Below, one piece after another: positions 7,071 to 15,245 of a stretch of 33,321 nucleotides of DNA. This stretch comes from Candidatus Aenigmatarchaeota archaeon (lineage in GTDB: Archaea > Aenigmatarchaeota > Aenigmatarchaeia > Aenigmatarchaeales > Aenigmatarchaeaceae). How positions within the stretch are numbered: the first letter of the stretch is position 1; each line of letters opens with the position of its first letter. The notes under the pieces are model-generated. The model had not been told where the DNA came from, ran no database searches, and saw nothing but the letters and a program-made list of their open reading frames with translations. The DNA lies in contig WVXN01000011.1 in assembly GCA_011773475.1 (NCBI GenBank), positions 1 through 33,321 of the forward strand, read 5' to 3'. The position numbers and the translations under genes were made by a program.

Positions 7071-8768
7071 TTATTTTCTTCCTTTTTGTATTTTAAATAT
7101 TCTTTCTATTCTTTCTAAAGCATCTATTCCTGCTGGTCCCATATCCCATCTAACTCTCAAAAGTCTGGGAAATCTCAAAGCATAGCCAGAAGAATAAGTA
7201 GGACTTTTCTGTATTTCCTCATATGCAACTTCTATTACTATTTTGGGCTTTATTTTAACTTTATTTCCTTTTTCAGACTCTATATGAGGTTTTAATATTT
7301 CAGTTAGGTCTTTAAAAGTAATATCCTTTGACGTACTCTTCTTCTCTTTAACTCCAGTTCCTAGCATGCCGCATTCCAAAAAATCTCCTGTATTAGGGTC
7401 TCTACAAGCTAGAATAAAGGATCCTAGCCAGCCAGCTCTTTTACCAGTTCCCCAAGTCGCCCCAATTATTACTAAATCTAATGATTCTAGAACTGGTTTT
7501 ACCTTAAGCCATCCACCCGCAACCCTTCTTCCAGGTTGGTATTTTGCTTGCAAATTTTTAACTATTAAACCCTCTTGTCCTGCTTTTAGAGCTCTTTTAT
7601 AGAACTTATCAGCTTTTTTCAAGTCATTGGTAACTAGTTGTTTTGCTAGCTGGACTTTTCCAGGCATTTCCTTAACTGTTTTAGCTAAAAGTTTTCTCCT
7701 CTGTTTTAAAGGCAAGTCAAACAAAGGTTTTCCATTTAGATAAATAATATCAAAAAAGTTCAATTCTATAGGAATTTCCTTGCTAATTTTTCTTATATCA
7801 TACTTTCTTTTTATTCTCTGGGATAATGATTGGAAAGGCAGGGGTTTTCCAGTTTTTTTGTCAATTGCTAAACCTTCGCCATCTACAATACATTCTTTAG
7901 CTTTCAAACTCTCTTTACAAACCTCAATAACATCTGGAAATGCTTTGGTTATGTTTTCTAGCCTTCTTGTAAATATCCAGAACTTATCATCTTTCTTGTG
8001 TACTAACATTCTTGCCCCATCATATTTGTATTCAGATGCAGATTCATCAAAGGAACTTAAAGCATCTTTTAGAGAAGGAGCTTTTTCTGCTAATAAAACC
8101 ACTATTGGTCTTCCTATTTCTACTTTTACTTTTTTTAATCCTTTTTCTCCTTTCTCTTTTGCTATTTTTGCTATTTCTCCGTAATCAGGATTCAAAAACC
8201 AAGCATTCTCAACGGCTTTCGCAGAAACATTAAAAGCTCCTGCTACAGCATCCCTAATTATTCCTTCTGCCACCCCAATTCTTAGTTGTCCTAGAACTGT
8301 TCTTACAATATATTTTGCTTCTTTTGGTTTTGCTTGGGTTAACAATTCTGCAATAAGATTCATTTTTCTATCTTGAGAACCACTTCCAGTCTGTTTAGAT
8401 ATTAATTGAAGGTTTTCAAAAACCTTTTCCATATCTAATTCTCTTGTTCCAAGGGTTGTTTGTTTTTTTGATTTTGAAAGCTTTTCAACCACCAAACCTA
8501 AATCTCCGGTTTTTTTAAACTCTTTAACAATTTCCTTTTCATTTATACCATATGCTTTTGAAATTGATTTGATCATTAATTGGTTTGCAACTCCTAATTC
8601 TTCTTCACTCCAAGCAGGAAACACTTTTCCACTTAACAAAAGAACAACTTTTGATAGAATTTTGGTAGGAGTCTTTTTTAATAACTTAGAAATTATATTG
8701 GTTTTCTCAATTTTGCCAGAAGTACTTTCTAGTTTTTCATAATTGTCTGCTAAAACAGAGTATTTCAT
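7071..8768 (-). CDS. lig: ATP-dependent DNA ligase
   Basis: This 565-residue ligase has the usual archaeal length and layout: N-terminal DNA-binding domain (about 1-220), adenylation domain and OB-fold domain. Motif I is EYKYDGAR with Lys248 as the AMP-accepting lysine; IVDGEGLA is motif III-like; EGLIVKNLQAKY is motif IV; GGWLKVKP is motif V. It seals nicks in replication and repair, which fits the neighbouring hjc and HTH gene. The C-terminal KSPTYSSGYALRFPRLLRVR stretch is also typical. The start MKYSVLADNYEKLE matches the family N-terminus. Confidence 0.96.
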   Translation of the reverse strand: MKYSVLADNYEKLESTSGKIEKTNIISKLLKKTPTKILSKVVLLLSGKVFPAWSEEELGVANQLMIKSISKAYGINEKEIVKEFKKTGDLGLVVEKLSKSKKQTTLGTRELDMEKVFENLQLISKQTGSGSQDRKMNLIAELLTQAKPKEAKYIVRTVLGQLRIGVAEGIIRDAVAGAFNVSAKAVENAWFLNPDYGEIAKIAKEKGEKGLKKVKVEIGRPIVVLLAEKAPSLKDALSSFDESASEYKYDGARMLVHKKDDKFWIFTRRLENITKAFPDVIEVCKESLKAKECIVDGEGLAIDKKTGKPLPFQSLSQRIKRKYDIRKISKEIPIELNFFDIIYLNGKPLFDLPLKQRRKLLAKTVKEMPGKVQLAKQLVTNDLKKADKFYKRALKAGQEGLIVKNLQAKYQPGRRVAGGWLKVKPVLESLDLVIIGATWGTGKRAGWLGSFILACRDPNTGDFLECGMLGTGVKEKKSTSKDITFKDLTEILKPHIESEKGNKVKIKPKIVIEVAYEEIQKSPTYSSGYALRFPRLLRVRWDMGPAGIDALERIERIFKIQKGRK

Positions 8769-8816
8769 AATCTATAACTATAATTAAAAACAAATAAAGT
8801 TTGTCTTTATATCATG

Positions 8817-9206
8817 TTATAGAAGATTAATATCCTTCATTGAAAAGTAATATCCGAATCTATCATCAATTATGCCCAGTTTAATAATTTGTTCAGAATG
8901 TCCATGTTTACGTTCATACATCAACTCTTTTTTATGAACATCCTCATTATAAAGTTCTTTTGTTGATACACCATCTCCATTACTTTCTTTAAAATCATAG
9001 ACATCAATAAATCCATTTGGACCAGATCTAAGTCTGAGTCTATGTTTTTCATCAATCTCCGTTTTTAAATCATCTATGACTGTTTCGACCATTTCTTCAG
9101 GTGTCAGTGCACCCATTGTTTCTGTTCTTTGTAATAAATCTGTACCGTTTATAATGTTTCTTAATACATACTTTCCTATTCTCTCCAGGTCTGGGTTTTT
9201 TACCAT
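8817..9206 (-). CDS. Hypothetical protein in surE operon
   Basis: This 129-residue soluble protein overlaps the end of surE by 7 bp, so the two are surely cotranscribed. It is rich in charged residues (VIDDLKTEIDEKHRLRLRSG, KKELMYERKHGHSEQI) and has no Cys, membrane segment or signal peptide. I cannot name a family. The tight coupling to surE suggests a linked role, but nothing in the sequence says which. Confidence 0.7.
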   Translation of the reverse strand: MVKNPDLERIGKYVLRNIINGTDLLQRTETMGALTPEEMVETVIDDLKTEIDEKHRLRLRSGPNGFIDVYDFKESNGDGVSTKELYNEDVHKKELMYERKHGHSEQIIKLGIIDDRFGYYFSMKDINLL

Positions 9207-9991
9207 TTTATCACATCATTAAAGATTTTTTCAATTTTTTCAATTGAAATTCCATTATTACTGATAAAAGAAAGCGGTGTGATTGATACTTTTCCATCAA
9301 AAACTGCTTTTACATCACTATTTTCTTCCTCGTCCTCAACTTTAATACTATGAGAAATTTTATACTTCCCATCTTTCTCAATCAAATCTGGATGATAAAA
9401 CTTATTCTTACTGGGAGCAGTTATTCTAAAACCTTTATCTTCCGATGATAAAGGAAAGTTAATGTTGAGTACATCATATTCTCTCCCATTGTTAGGAGAT
9501 TCTAAAATATACTTAGATATTTTTCTTAAGTAATTTTTGGCAATAGTTAAATCTACAGGATAATCTTCATGAATTTCGTGATGTTCAATTGGAATTATTA
9601 CTGAAGCAGCAATAGCAGGAATGCCATAAGTAGTAGCAGCTTCTAAAGCAGCACCAATTGTTCCCGAGGTTGTATAAGTAGTTGTTCCTAAATTCTCCCC
9701 AAGATTTATTCCTGAGATAATTAGATCAGGTTTTTCTTTTAGAACCTTCTCAATAGCTATTAAAACACATGTTGCAGGTGTTCCATCGATTGCATATCTT
9801 TCTATTCCATCATAATTCTCCATCTCTTCTACTTCTAAGAACTTTCTTTTTGTTAAAGCTCTGCTTGTACTTGATTGTAGTCCTTTAGGAGCAACAACAT
9901 AAATCTTACCTAATCCTTTTACAGCTTCTTCTAAAGCTCTCAATCCTTTTGATCCAATACCATCATCATTAGTTAACAATATTTTTCTCAT
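9200..9991 (-). CDS. surE: 5'/3'-nucleotidase SurE
   Basis: This 263-residue metal-dependent phosphatase acts on nucleoside monophosphates. LLTNDDG at residues 5-11 supplies the two Asp metal ligands, SGINLGENLG the third, and TSGTIGAALEA the conserved core; APKGLQSSTSRALT and DGTPATCV are the substrate-side loops of the family. Length is normal. It is divergent from the PhoU-like regulator at 10066, with a 74-bp spacer containing paired TATA-like runs, which raises the possibility of shared control by phosphate. Confidence 0.95.
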   Translation of the reverse strand: MRKILLTNDDGIGSKGLRALEEAVKGLGKIYVVAPKGLQSSTSRALTKRKFLEVEEMENYDGIERYAIDGTPATCVLIAIEKVLKEKPDLIISGINLGENLGTTTYTTSGTIGAALEAATTYGIPAIAASVIIPIEHHEIHEDYPVDLTIAKNYLRKISKYILESPNNGREYDVLNINFPLSSEDKGFRITAPSKNKFYHPDLIEKDGKYKISHSIKVEDEEENSDVKAVFDGKVSITPLSFISNNGISIEKIEKIFNDVIKW

Positions 9992-10065
9992 ATTTAGATA
10001 ATCTTAGAAACATAATATATACTAAATCCTTAAAGTATATATATTTAACTATACATATATATTTC

Positions 10066-11016
10066 ATGAAAAGAAAGGCTGTACAATTAGGAAAAGCAAC
10101 TTTAGTGATGTCATTACCAGCCAAATGGATTAGAGAACAAGGAATTTCTGCAGGAGATGAATTAGAAGTTGATCAAAATAATTCAAAACTAATTATATCT
10201 ACTCAGAAGCATAAATTTGAACCTCTTAGAACAACAGTGGAAATCAAAAATACTGAAAAACCCCGTGGAGATGATTCTGAACCATTCATAACAACTTTTA
10301 ATGAGAGATTACTAATAGCTAGATACATTAAAGGCTATGACGAAATAACTATTTTGGGTGATACAACAAAACTCTACGATGTCATAAATAGAAGAGTTAA
10401 AAATCTTATAGGAATGGAGATTGTTTCACAAACAGAAAACATGTTCTTAATAAGAGATTTGGGAATAAGCTCTGAACAGCCATTTGATCAGATAATAAGA
10501 AGATGCTTTCTTATGATAAGAACCATGTTAGAAGATGTTTTAAAAACTAAAGGTAATACTGATGCTGGTTCTATGCATGATAGAGACCAGACAGTGAACC
10601 GTTTTGTTTACTTACTTTTAAGAAAGTTAAACAAAGAATTAAGACATCCATCGGGAAACATAAATATTGAAACCATACCTCATAGATATTCAGAAGTTTT
10701 GTTAATAGAACATATATCTGATGATGTTGCGAGACTAGGGAAGAGTTTAGCTAACTACAAAATAAAAAATGAGAAAATATTGAAACTAATAGAAGATTTA
10801 AAAGACATGATAGAAATGTTATCAGTAAATTATTTTAAATACAATGAAGAAAAGGCCAGAAAAGTTTTTGATTACAAGATAGAAATAAGAGCTAGGGTCA
10901 ATAAAATATCAGAGGAAACAAAAAATAAGAGATTAATAAATGTTTTATACTGGATAAGGGAAGTAGCAGAAACAGCTCCAGATCTTTTGGAAAGTATTTT
11001 AGCTAGGACTTCATGA
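10066..11016 (+). CDS. PhoU-like regulator with AbrB-type N-terminus
   Basis: This 316-residue protein starts with a swapped-hairpin AbrB domain (about residues 1-45; QLGKATLVMSLPAKWIREQG) followed by two helical PhoU-like repeats (about 100-200 and 210-310). Such proteins in archaea are linked to phosphate uptake control and probably bind DNA through the AbrB part. No Pst transporter gene is in the window. A TATA-rich block at 10036-10048 lies about 20-30 bp before the ATG and there is no ribosome binding site, so the message is probably leaderless. The last 14 bp overlap the convergent cupin gene. Confidence 0.85.
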   Translation: MKRKAVQLGKATLVMSLPAKWIREQGISAGDELEVDQNNSKLIISTQKHKFEPLRTTVEIKNTEKPRGDDSEPFITTFNERLLIARYIKGYDEITILGDTTKLYDVINRRVKNLIGMEIVSQTENMFLIRDLGISSEQPFDQIIRRCFLMIRTMLEDVLKTKGNTDAGSMHDRDQTVNRFVYLLLRKLNKELRHPSGNINIETIPHRYSEVLLIEHISDDVARLGKSLANYKIKNEKILKLIEDLKDMIEMLSVNYFKYNEEKARKVFDYKIEIRARVNKISEETKNKRLINVLYWIREVAETAPDLLESILARTS

Positions 11017-11338
11017 TTACATCGTCTCTATCAAAAGGTGGAGAATTTGTGACCATTATTTCTAGAGGTTTTTTTCCTAGATTTTTCAAGTAATGCCAAC
11101 TATTTTGTGGTATTGGAATTAAATCATCTTTTTTCAGGCTTATAATTTCACCATCAACAATTAATTGACCCTTTCCTCTTTCAATATAATAAACTTCTTC
11201 CATTGTTCTATGAGTATGTTCTTTTGCTTTTCCCAATAGAGTTACATAAGCAATACTCATTTTTTCTGATCTATAAAGTTCTCTTATTGAGCCACAAGTA
11301 TCTTCTATTGCTTTCACATCATTTTTGTTGATTTTCAT
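11003..11338 (-). CDS. Small single-domain cupin
   Basis: This 111-residue protein is one beta-barrel cupin. Motif 1 is EHTHRTMEEVYYIERGKG (two His and a Glu as metal ligands) and motif 2 is DLIPIPQNSWHYLKNLG (third His). Cupins of this size may be isomerases, dioxygenases or sugar-binding sensors; the substrate cannot be deduced. It lies 10 bp downstream of a second cupin-like gene, probably in one operon, and overlaps the 3' end of the PhoU-like gene. Confidence 0.85.
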   Translation of the reverse strand: MKINKNDVKAIEDTCGSIRELYRSEKMSIAYVTLLGKAKEHTHRTMEEVYYIERGKGQLIVDGEIISLKKDDLIPIPQNSWHYLKNLGKKPLEIMVTNSPPFDRDDVIMKS

Positions 11339-11348
11339 TTAAACACTA

Positions 11349-11795
11349 CTAACTTTTCTTTCCAAATCTTTCCTTGTACTCTCCGAGCGTTAAAAAAACA
11401 GTATCATTTACTTTTTGACCTGGTTCAATGACTTTCAAGTAAATAGTTTCACTTAAAGTGCGGGTTGCGTGCCAAACATATGGGTCTATTTCTACTACCA
11501 TACCTTTTTCAACTTCTCTTCTTTCATCTTCTTTTCCATTAGAAACATTAAATTCTATTCTTCCATTAGCAATATAGAATCTTTCAGGATTTTTTGATGG
11601 ATTATCTCCAGTATGATATTCCTCACCAGCTTTTTCATTAGCACCTCTGTGAAAAACACGTACTCCATAATTTTCAATTCCTTCAAAACATGTGAATATC
11701 TCATTAGTACCTGCTTTTTTTGATTTAGCTTTTTTAACTCTAAAACCTTTCATGTTTTTTCTTTCTTCTTTATTATCTTTTTTTGTTTTTTTCAT
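11349..11795 (-). CDS. Cupin-like protein
   Basis: This 148-residue protein has a basic N-terminal leader (about 20 residues) and then a cupin-like barrel: EEYHTGDNPSKNPERFYIAN resembles motif 1 and VVEIDPYVWHATRTL motif 2. A GGTGA ribosome binding site sits 6 bp before the ATG at 11795, supporting this start over the internal Met15. It is the first gene of a two-cupin operon and is divergent from the Lrp-type regulator at 11892, which may control it. The ligand is unknown. Confidence 0.75.
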   Translation of the reverse strand: MKKTKKDNKEERKNMKGFRVKKAKSKKAGTNEIFTCFEGIENYGVRVFHRGANEKAGEEYHTGDNPSKNPERFYIANGRIEFNVSNGKEDERREVEKGMVVEIDPYVWHATRTLSETIYLKVIEPGQKVNDTVFLTLGEYKERFGKKS

Positions 11796-11860
11796 ATAAT
11801 TTCACCAATTTTATTGTTATTTACAACCTTTAAGTAATATTAATATGTAGAATAGTTAAA

Positions 11861-11868
11861 TTTATATA
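11861..11868 (+). promoter_or_regulatory. TATA box of Lrp-type regulator
   Basis: TTTATATA ends 24 bp before the ATG at 11892, the spacing expected for a leaderless archaeal transcript. It lies in the divergent spacer shared with the cupin operon. Confidence 0.6.
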
Positions 11869-11891
11869 GAAGTATCTTAAAAATAGTAAAT

Positions 11892-12383
11892 ATGAGGCAA
11901 AAAATTATCAAAATTTCTGAAAAAGTCAAAGTCGACAAGAAGGACATTGAAATTTTAAGGATTTTGGAGAATGATGGCAGAATCCCTATTCTAAAATTGG
12001 CTAAGATGGTTAAATTATCTCATGAAACTGTTAGGTACAGACTAAGAAAACTTGTAAGATCAGGTGTTATACGAAAATTTACTGTTAGAATTAATAAGAA
12101 AAAACTCGGTTATCATATTTATGCTATTATAATGTTATCAACCTGGAACTATACAGAAGAAAAATGGAACGAGCTTTTCAAATACCTGATGGATCATAAA
12201 AATGTTGCGACTGTTGAAAAGATAACTGGTGATTTTGACCTAAAATTCTCTTTTTGGGCAAAAGATACTGAGGAACTTGACTTTATTTCACATACAGTAA
12301 AAACAAAGTTTTCGAAAATAATAAAAAATTGGAATAGTTTTATATTCACTAAAAGATACAAATGGAATGAATTACCGATTTAA
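11892..12383 (+). CDS. Lrp/AsnC-family transcriptional regulator
   Basis: This 163-residue protein has an N-terminal winged helix (about residues 18-66; DIEILRILENDGRIPILKLA, LSHETVRYRLRKLVRSGVI) and a C-terminal RAM-like ligand domain (about 72-155). Lrp-type regulators sense amino acids or related small molecules and often control the adjacent divergent gene, here the cupin operon at 11003-11795. The nitroreductase starts 39 bp downstream on the same strand and may be cotranscribed. The family call is good; the effector is unknown. Confidence 0.88.
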   Translation: MRQKIIKISEKVKVDKKDIEILRILENDGRIPILKLAKMVKLSHETVRYRLRKLVRSGVIRKFTVRINKKKLGYHIYAIIMLSTWNYTEEKWNELFKYLMDHKNVATVEKITGDFDLKFSFWAKDTEELDFISHTVKTKFSKIIKNWNSFIFTKRYKWNELPI

Positions 12384-12422
12384 TACGTAAAACTTTTTTA
12401 ATCTAATCGTCTAATTATCTTT

Positions 12423-13100
12423 ATGCCATTTAAGACAATTACTAAGTTTGGTAAAAAGAAAAAAGAAATACCTGAAGAATTCGAGGAAATCATGAGAGAA
12501 GAGGAAATACCAGGTTCTATTATTTCTGTAATTAAAAGCAGACGTTCTGTTAGAAGATACAATAAAAAACCAGTTGACATGAAATTGTTATTGGAAATTT
12601 TTGAGTCTATTAAATATTCTCCTTCTGTAGGAAACTGTCAACCTTGGGAATTTATTATTGTGAGAAATCCTAAAATGAAAGAACATTTGGTCGAGGCTTG
12701 CTATAATCAGATGTGGATGCTAGATGCTCCAGTTTTCATAGTTGCGTGTACCAACAATAAAGTAGCAGGAGCAATTTATGGGGAAAGAGGATTAAAACTT
12801 TATGGAATACAGTCAGTTGCTGCAGCAATCGAGAATATTCTTTTGGCTGCTGAAGCTTTAGGACTATCAACATGCTGGGTTGGAGCTTTTTCTGAAATTA
12901 TGGTTGCTAGATTCTTAGAATGTCCAGGTCATGTTAGGCCATGTGCAATAATAACTCTAGGTTATTCTGATGTAAAACCTTCTGCTCCTGATAGACAGTC
13001 TATGGAAGATTATGTTCATATTGAAAAGTTTGGAAACAGTCTTATAATGGAGAAGATCAAAAGAGAGAGTAAACCAACCTATATGAAATTCAAAGGATAA
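12423..13100 (+). CDS. Nitroreductase-family FMN oxidoreductase
   Basis: This 225-residue protein belongs to the nitroreductase fold. IKSRRSVRRYNKKPV is the conserved FMN phosphate-binding start of the domain, YSPSVGNCQPWEFIIV is the second FMN box, and AAIENILLAAEALGLSTCWVGAF the third. The domain is preceded by about 35 extra charged residues. Such flavoenzymes reduce nitro compounds, quinones or flavins with NAD(P)H. It follows the Lrp-type regulator by 39 bp. Confidence 0.9.
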   Translation: MPFKTITKFGKKKKEIPEEFEEIMREEEIPGSIISVIKSRRSVRRYNKKPVDMKLLLEIFESIKYSPSVGNCQPWEFIIVRNPKMKEHLVEACYNQMWMLDAPVFIVACTNNKVAGAIYGERGLKLYGIQSVAAAIENILLAAEALGLSTCWVGAFSEIMVARFLECPGHVRPCAIITLGYSDVKPSAPDRQSMEDYVHIEKFGNSLIMEKIKRESKPTYMKFKG

Positions 13101-13132
13101 TTTGTTTTTTAATCTTTCCATTCATTATTTAT

Positions 13133-13288
13133 CTAATTTCCCTTTTCGAAAAGCAGATAATGTTTAATCCAAATGTCACGTCCAGTCGCTTGATATGTAT
13201 GAAGCTTCCAGCCTTTTCTTTGCCATTCGGCAATTGTTTTACCTACATCCCCATGATTGCCAACTTGCACACATATAAATTCTTTCAT
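13133..13288 (-). CDS. DUF4177-like microprotein
   Basis: This 51-residue open frame has a strong GGAGGT ribosome binding site 7 bp before its ATG. The sequence (MKEFICVQVGNHGD, then IAEWQRKGWKLHTYQATGR and HYLLFEKG) follows the DUF4177 pattern: a beta strand, a helix ending in 'GW.L', and strands ending in a basic tail. Function of the family is unknown. It lies 13 bp downstream of the pyrimidine-dimer glycosylase gene and probably closes that operon. It is easily missed because of its size. Confidence 0.75.
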   Translation of the reverse strand: MKEFICVQVGNHGDVGKTIAEWQRKGWKLHTYQATGRDIWIKHYLLFEKGN

Positions 13289-13301
13289 TTTTAAACCTCC
13301 A

Positions 13302-13703
13302 TTAATTATTAATAATAAATATAGGATTTGCTTCTACCTTCTTTATTTTAGCAATTTCCTTATATTTTTCAGGATTTCTTTTCTTAAGTTTATTTTTAAG
13401 GTCTTCAAAATCAGAAATAATATCTTTTTTAGAAATTTTTATTTTCTTTTTTGTAAAGTTTTTTTCAATTTTTCTTTTGTTAAATTTATAACATCTTTTT
13501 TCAGATTCTTTCCAAACATAAAGAAGATAAGTATTAACAGCAGCAACAGGATCTTTATGGGTTTTGAATTTATTTAATTGGGGATGGTTTTTCCAACCTT
13601 TGGTCTTGCCTTTAAGGACCTTTCTAGCTAACAGCGTTTCTCTCCATAATGCAACTAACCCTTTGCAATCTAGATATTTGGAATGAATAATCCAAACTCT
13701 CAT
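13302..13703 (-). CDS. Pyrimidine dimer DNA glycosylase (endonuclease V type)
   Basis: I choose the ATG at 13703, preceded by GTGA, over the GTG at 13712, giving 133 residues beginning MRVWIIHSKYL as in the family. The core SKYLDCKGLVALWRETLLA carries the conserved Glu in LWRE, and GWKNHPQLNKFKTH resembles the substrate-side loop of the T4 endonuclease V fold. The enzyme would excise UV-induced cyclobutane dimers and nick the abasic site. The C-terminal half is very Lys-rich. The stop of the secreted protein gene lies 5 bp upstream, so the two are likely cotranscribed. Confidence 0.8.
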   Translation of the reverse strand: MRVWIIHSKYLDCKGLVALWRETLLARKVLKGKTKGWKNHPQLNKFKTHKDPVAAVNTYLLYVWKESEKRCYKFNKRKIEKNFTKKKIKISKKDIISDFEDLKNKLKKRNPEKYKEIAKIKKVEANPIFIINN

Positions 13704-13708
13704 ATTTT

Positions 13709-14368
13709 TCACTTTTTTCTTTTCTTAATAAATCTAAAGATGACATATATGATGGCAATTACCACAACAACTATTACAAGTAAAAACAAACCAATTAAGT
13801 TAAAGAATGCAGTATAAGCTGGTTTCTCGAAAAACTCCTCTTTTAATCTAGGAAGAGTTATTATTGTATTTATGAATTCATCCAAAGGAAATTCCTCTTT
13901 TTCTCCAACCACAAGAACATACTTTCCATCATTATCTTGACTGAAAACTTCAATAATATAAGTTCCTTTTTCTGCAGTTGTTTTAAGCTCAGGCCCTTGA
14001 TAATACGAATCTCCACCAAATTCTTCATAATAATACGTCCACTCATGATCCGTGCCATTAAGGATATATTCAGTTTCTTCGTGTTCTTCTTCATGCTCAT
14101 GTTCTAGAACAACCTTAACAGAAACATCTTTATCTATGTTTTCAATATCGGGGACAAGAATCCCGACATAAAGATTAAACTGTTTTTCTGAATCGATATG
14201 ATAATAATCAGGCTTTCCTTTGAGAATACCATAAAATGCCTGGGAAACCTCAGGATTTCTAATTAATGTAATTTGTTCTGAAACTATTCTAGGTTGATGA
14301 GCAAAAGCTGTCTCTGAAATAAAAAATAAGAATATAAAAAATATTATTAAAATTTCTTTAGTCTTCAT
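13709..14368 (-). CDS. Secreted, C-terminally anchored protein
   Basis: The start at 14368 is preferred: it has a GGGGG ribosome-binding run and begins a clear signal peptide (MKTKEILIIFFIFLFFISET, cleavage likely after AFA). A longer frame to 14452 adds a basic stretch without a binding site. The 219-residue product has an outside domain of about 160 residues with an acidic/His run (EHEHEEEHEETEY), one C-terminal transmembrane helix (about 185-210) and a basic cytoplasmic tail FRFIKKRKK. The fold looks beta-rich. The His/Glu run could bind metal. I do not recognise a named family. Confidence 0.8.
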   Translation of the reverse strand: MKTKEILIIFFIFLFFISETAFAHQPRIVSEQITLIRNPEVSQAFYGILKGKPDYYHIDSEKQFNLYVGILVPDIENIDKDVSVKVVLEHEHEEEHEETEYILNGTDHEWTYYYEEFGGDSYYQGPELKTTAEKGTYIIEVFSQDNDGKYVLVVGEKEEFPLDEFINTIITLPRLKEEFFEKPAYTAFFNLIGLFLLVIVVVVIAIIYVIFRFIKKRKK

Positions 14369-14497
14369 ATTTAAACCCCCTGTATTATTTTTTCTTTTTC
14401 TTCTTTCTATGTTTTGCACAAGTTTTACACATATAATAACCTCTTTATTCATGATGTAAAATTAAAAAACCGAATAACAATTAAACTCGGTAAAAAA

Positions 14498-14902
14498 TTA
14501 ATTGGGTAACAATACTTTATCTATTACATGAATTACTCCATTGCTAGTTTTTATATCTGCCTTTACTACATTGGCATTGTTTACCTTAACACCATCTGCG
14601 GTGTCAAATTTAACTCTTCCTCCTTGAACAGTTTTTGCTGATTTAAGTTTCAAAACATCTGATGCCATAACTTTTCCAGAAACTACATGATATGTTAAAA
14701 CTGCAGTTAGTTTATTTTTATCTTTAAGTAGTTTTTTAATTGTCCCCTTCGGTAATTTTCTAAATGCTTTATCAGTAGGTGCAAAAACCGTAAATGGCCC
14801 TTTGCCACTTAAAGTTTCAACAAGTTTGGCAGCCTTAACCGCTTTTACTAATGTCTTAAAAGATCCTGCATTTATTGCAGTTTCTACTATATTTTTTTTC
14901 AT
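14498..14902 (-). CDS. Fasciclin (FAS1) domain protein
   Basis: This 134-residue protein is a single FAS1 domain: FTVFAPTDKAFRKLP (the FAPTD box), LTYHVVSGK and the closing NGVIHVIDKVLLPN. FAS1 domains mediate adhesion or ligand binding, usually outside the cell, yet no signal peptide or anchor is present, so this copy may be cytoplasmic or leave the cell another way. A strong GAGGAGGT site precedes the ATG by 6 bp. It lies in a minus-strand run with the secreted protein gene downstream. Confidence 0.92.
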   Translation of the reverse strand: MKKNIVETAINAGSFKTLVKAVKAAKLVETLSGKGPFTVFAPTDKAFRKLPKGTIKKLLKDKNKLTAVLTYHVVSGKVMASDVLKLKSAKTVQGGRVKFDTADGVKVNNANVVKADIKTSNGVIHVIDKVLLPN

Positions 14903-14939
14903 TTTTTTACCTCCTCGATTTTATAATGAAATTAAAAAA

Positions 14940-15098
14940 TCATTCTCTACAAAATTCACAGATTAAAAGACCTTCTACAATTTTTAAGGATTCATTGTAG
15001 TTTTCACAATTAAAACAAAATCCAGATAGTTTAATATTAAAAAAATTAGATTTTAATTTCCCCCCTTTGACGGTTTCAAAAACAAAACAATTGTTCAT
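14940..15098 (-). CDS. Cys-pair microprotein
   Basis: This is a 52-residue frame beginning MNNCFVFETVKGGK. It holds two Cys pairs, CFNC (residues 28-31) and CEFC (47-50), spaced by 15 residues as in small zinc ribbons. An AGGGAT run lies about 5 bp before the ATG. The gene is divergent from the PAS regulator at 15246, and the 13-bp tandem repeats at 15134-15172 lie in between, so both genes may be controlled together. It is followed by the FAS1 gene 37 bp downstream. Confidence 0.55.
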   Translation of the reverse strand: MNNCFVFETVKGGKLKSNFFNIKLSGFCFNCENYNESLKIVEGLLICEFCRE

Positions 15099-15133
15099 GT
15101 AATCCCTAAAATTATTGGGTTAAACAAATATTT

Positions 15134-15172
15134 AAAGGTATCCATTAAAGGTATCCATTAATAGTAACCATT
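15134..15172 (+). promoter_or_regulatory. Three tandem 13-bp repeats (operator-like)
   Basis: AAAGGTATCCATT occurs at 15134-15146 and again at 15147-15159; a third, diverged unit AATAGTAACCATT follows at 15160-15172. Just after, TACT and AGTA (about 15176-15187) form a small inverted repeat. The array lies between the microprotein (minus) and the PAS regulator (plus), 74-112 bp before the latter, and is a good binding-site candidate for that HTH protein. Confidence 0.7.
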
Positions 15173-15245
15173 AAATACTAGAAAGTACTAAATAAATATA
15201 TAAAATTAAGAGTTAAGAAGGATAAAAATAATGAGGGATTAAAAA

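Noticed and set aside
7780..8184. Plus-strand open frame of 134 codons within the ligase gene
   Set aside because: It lies wholly opposite the DNA ligase gene, which has all catalytic motifs; composition is that of a complementary-strand shadow.
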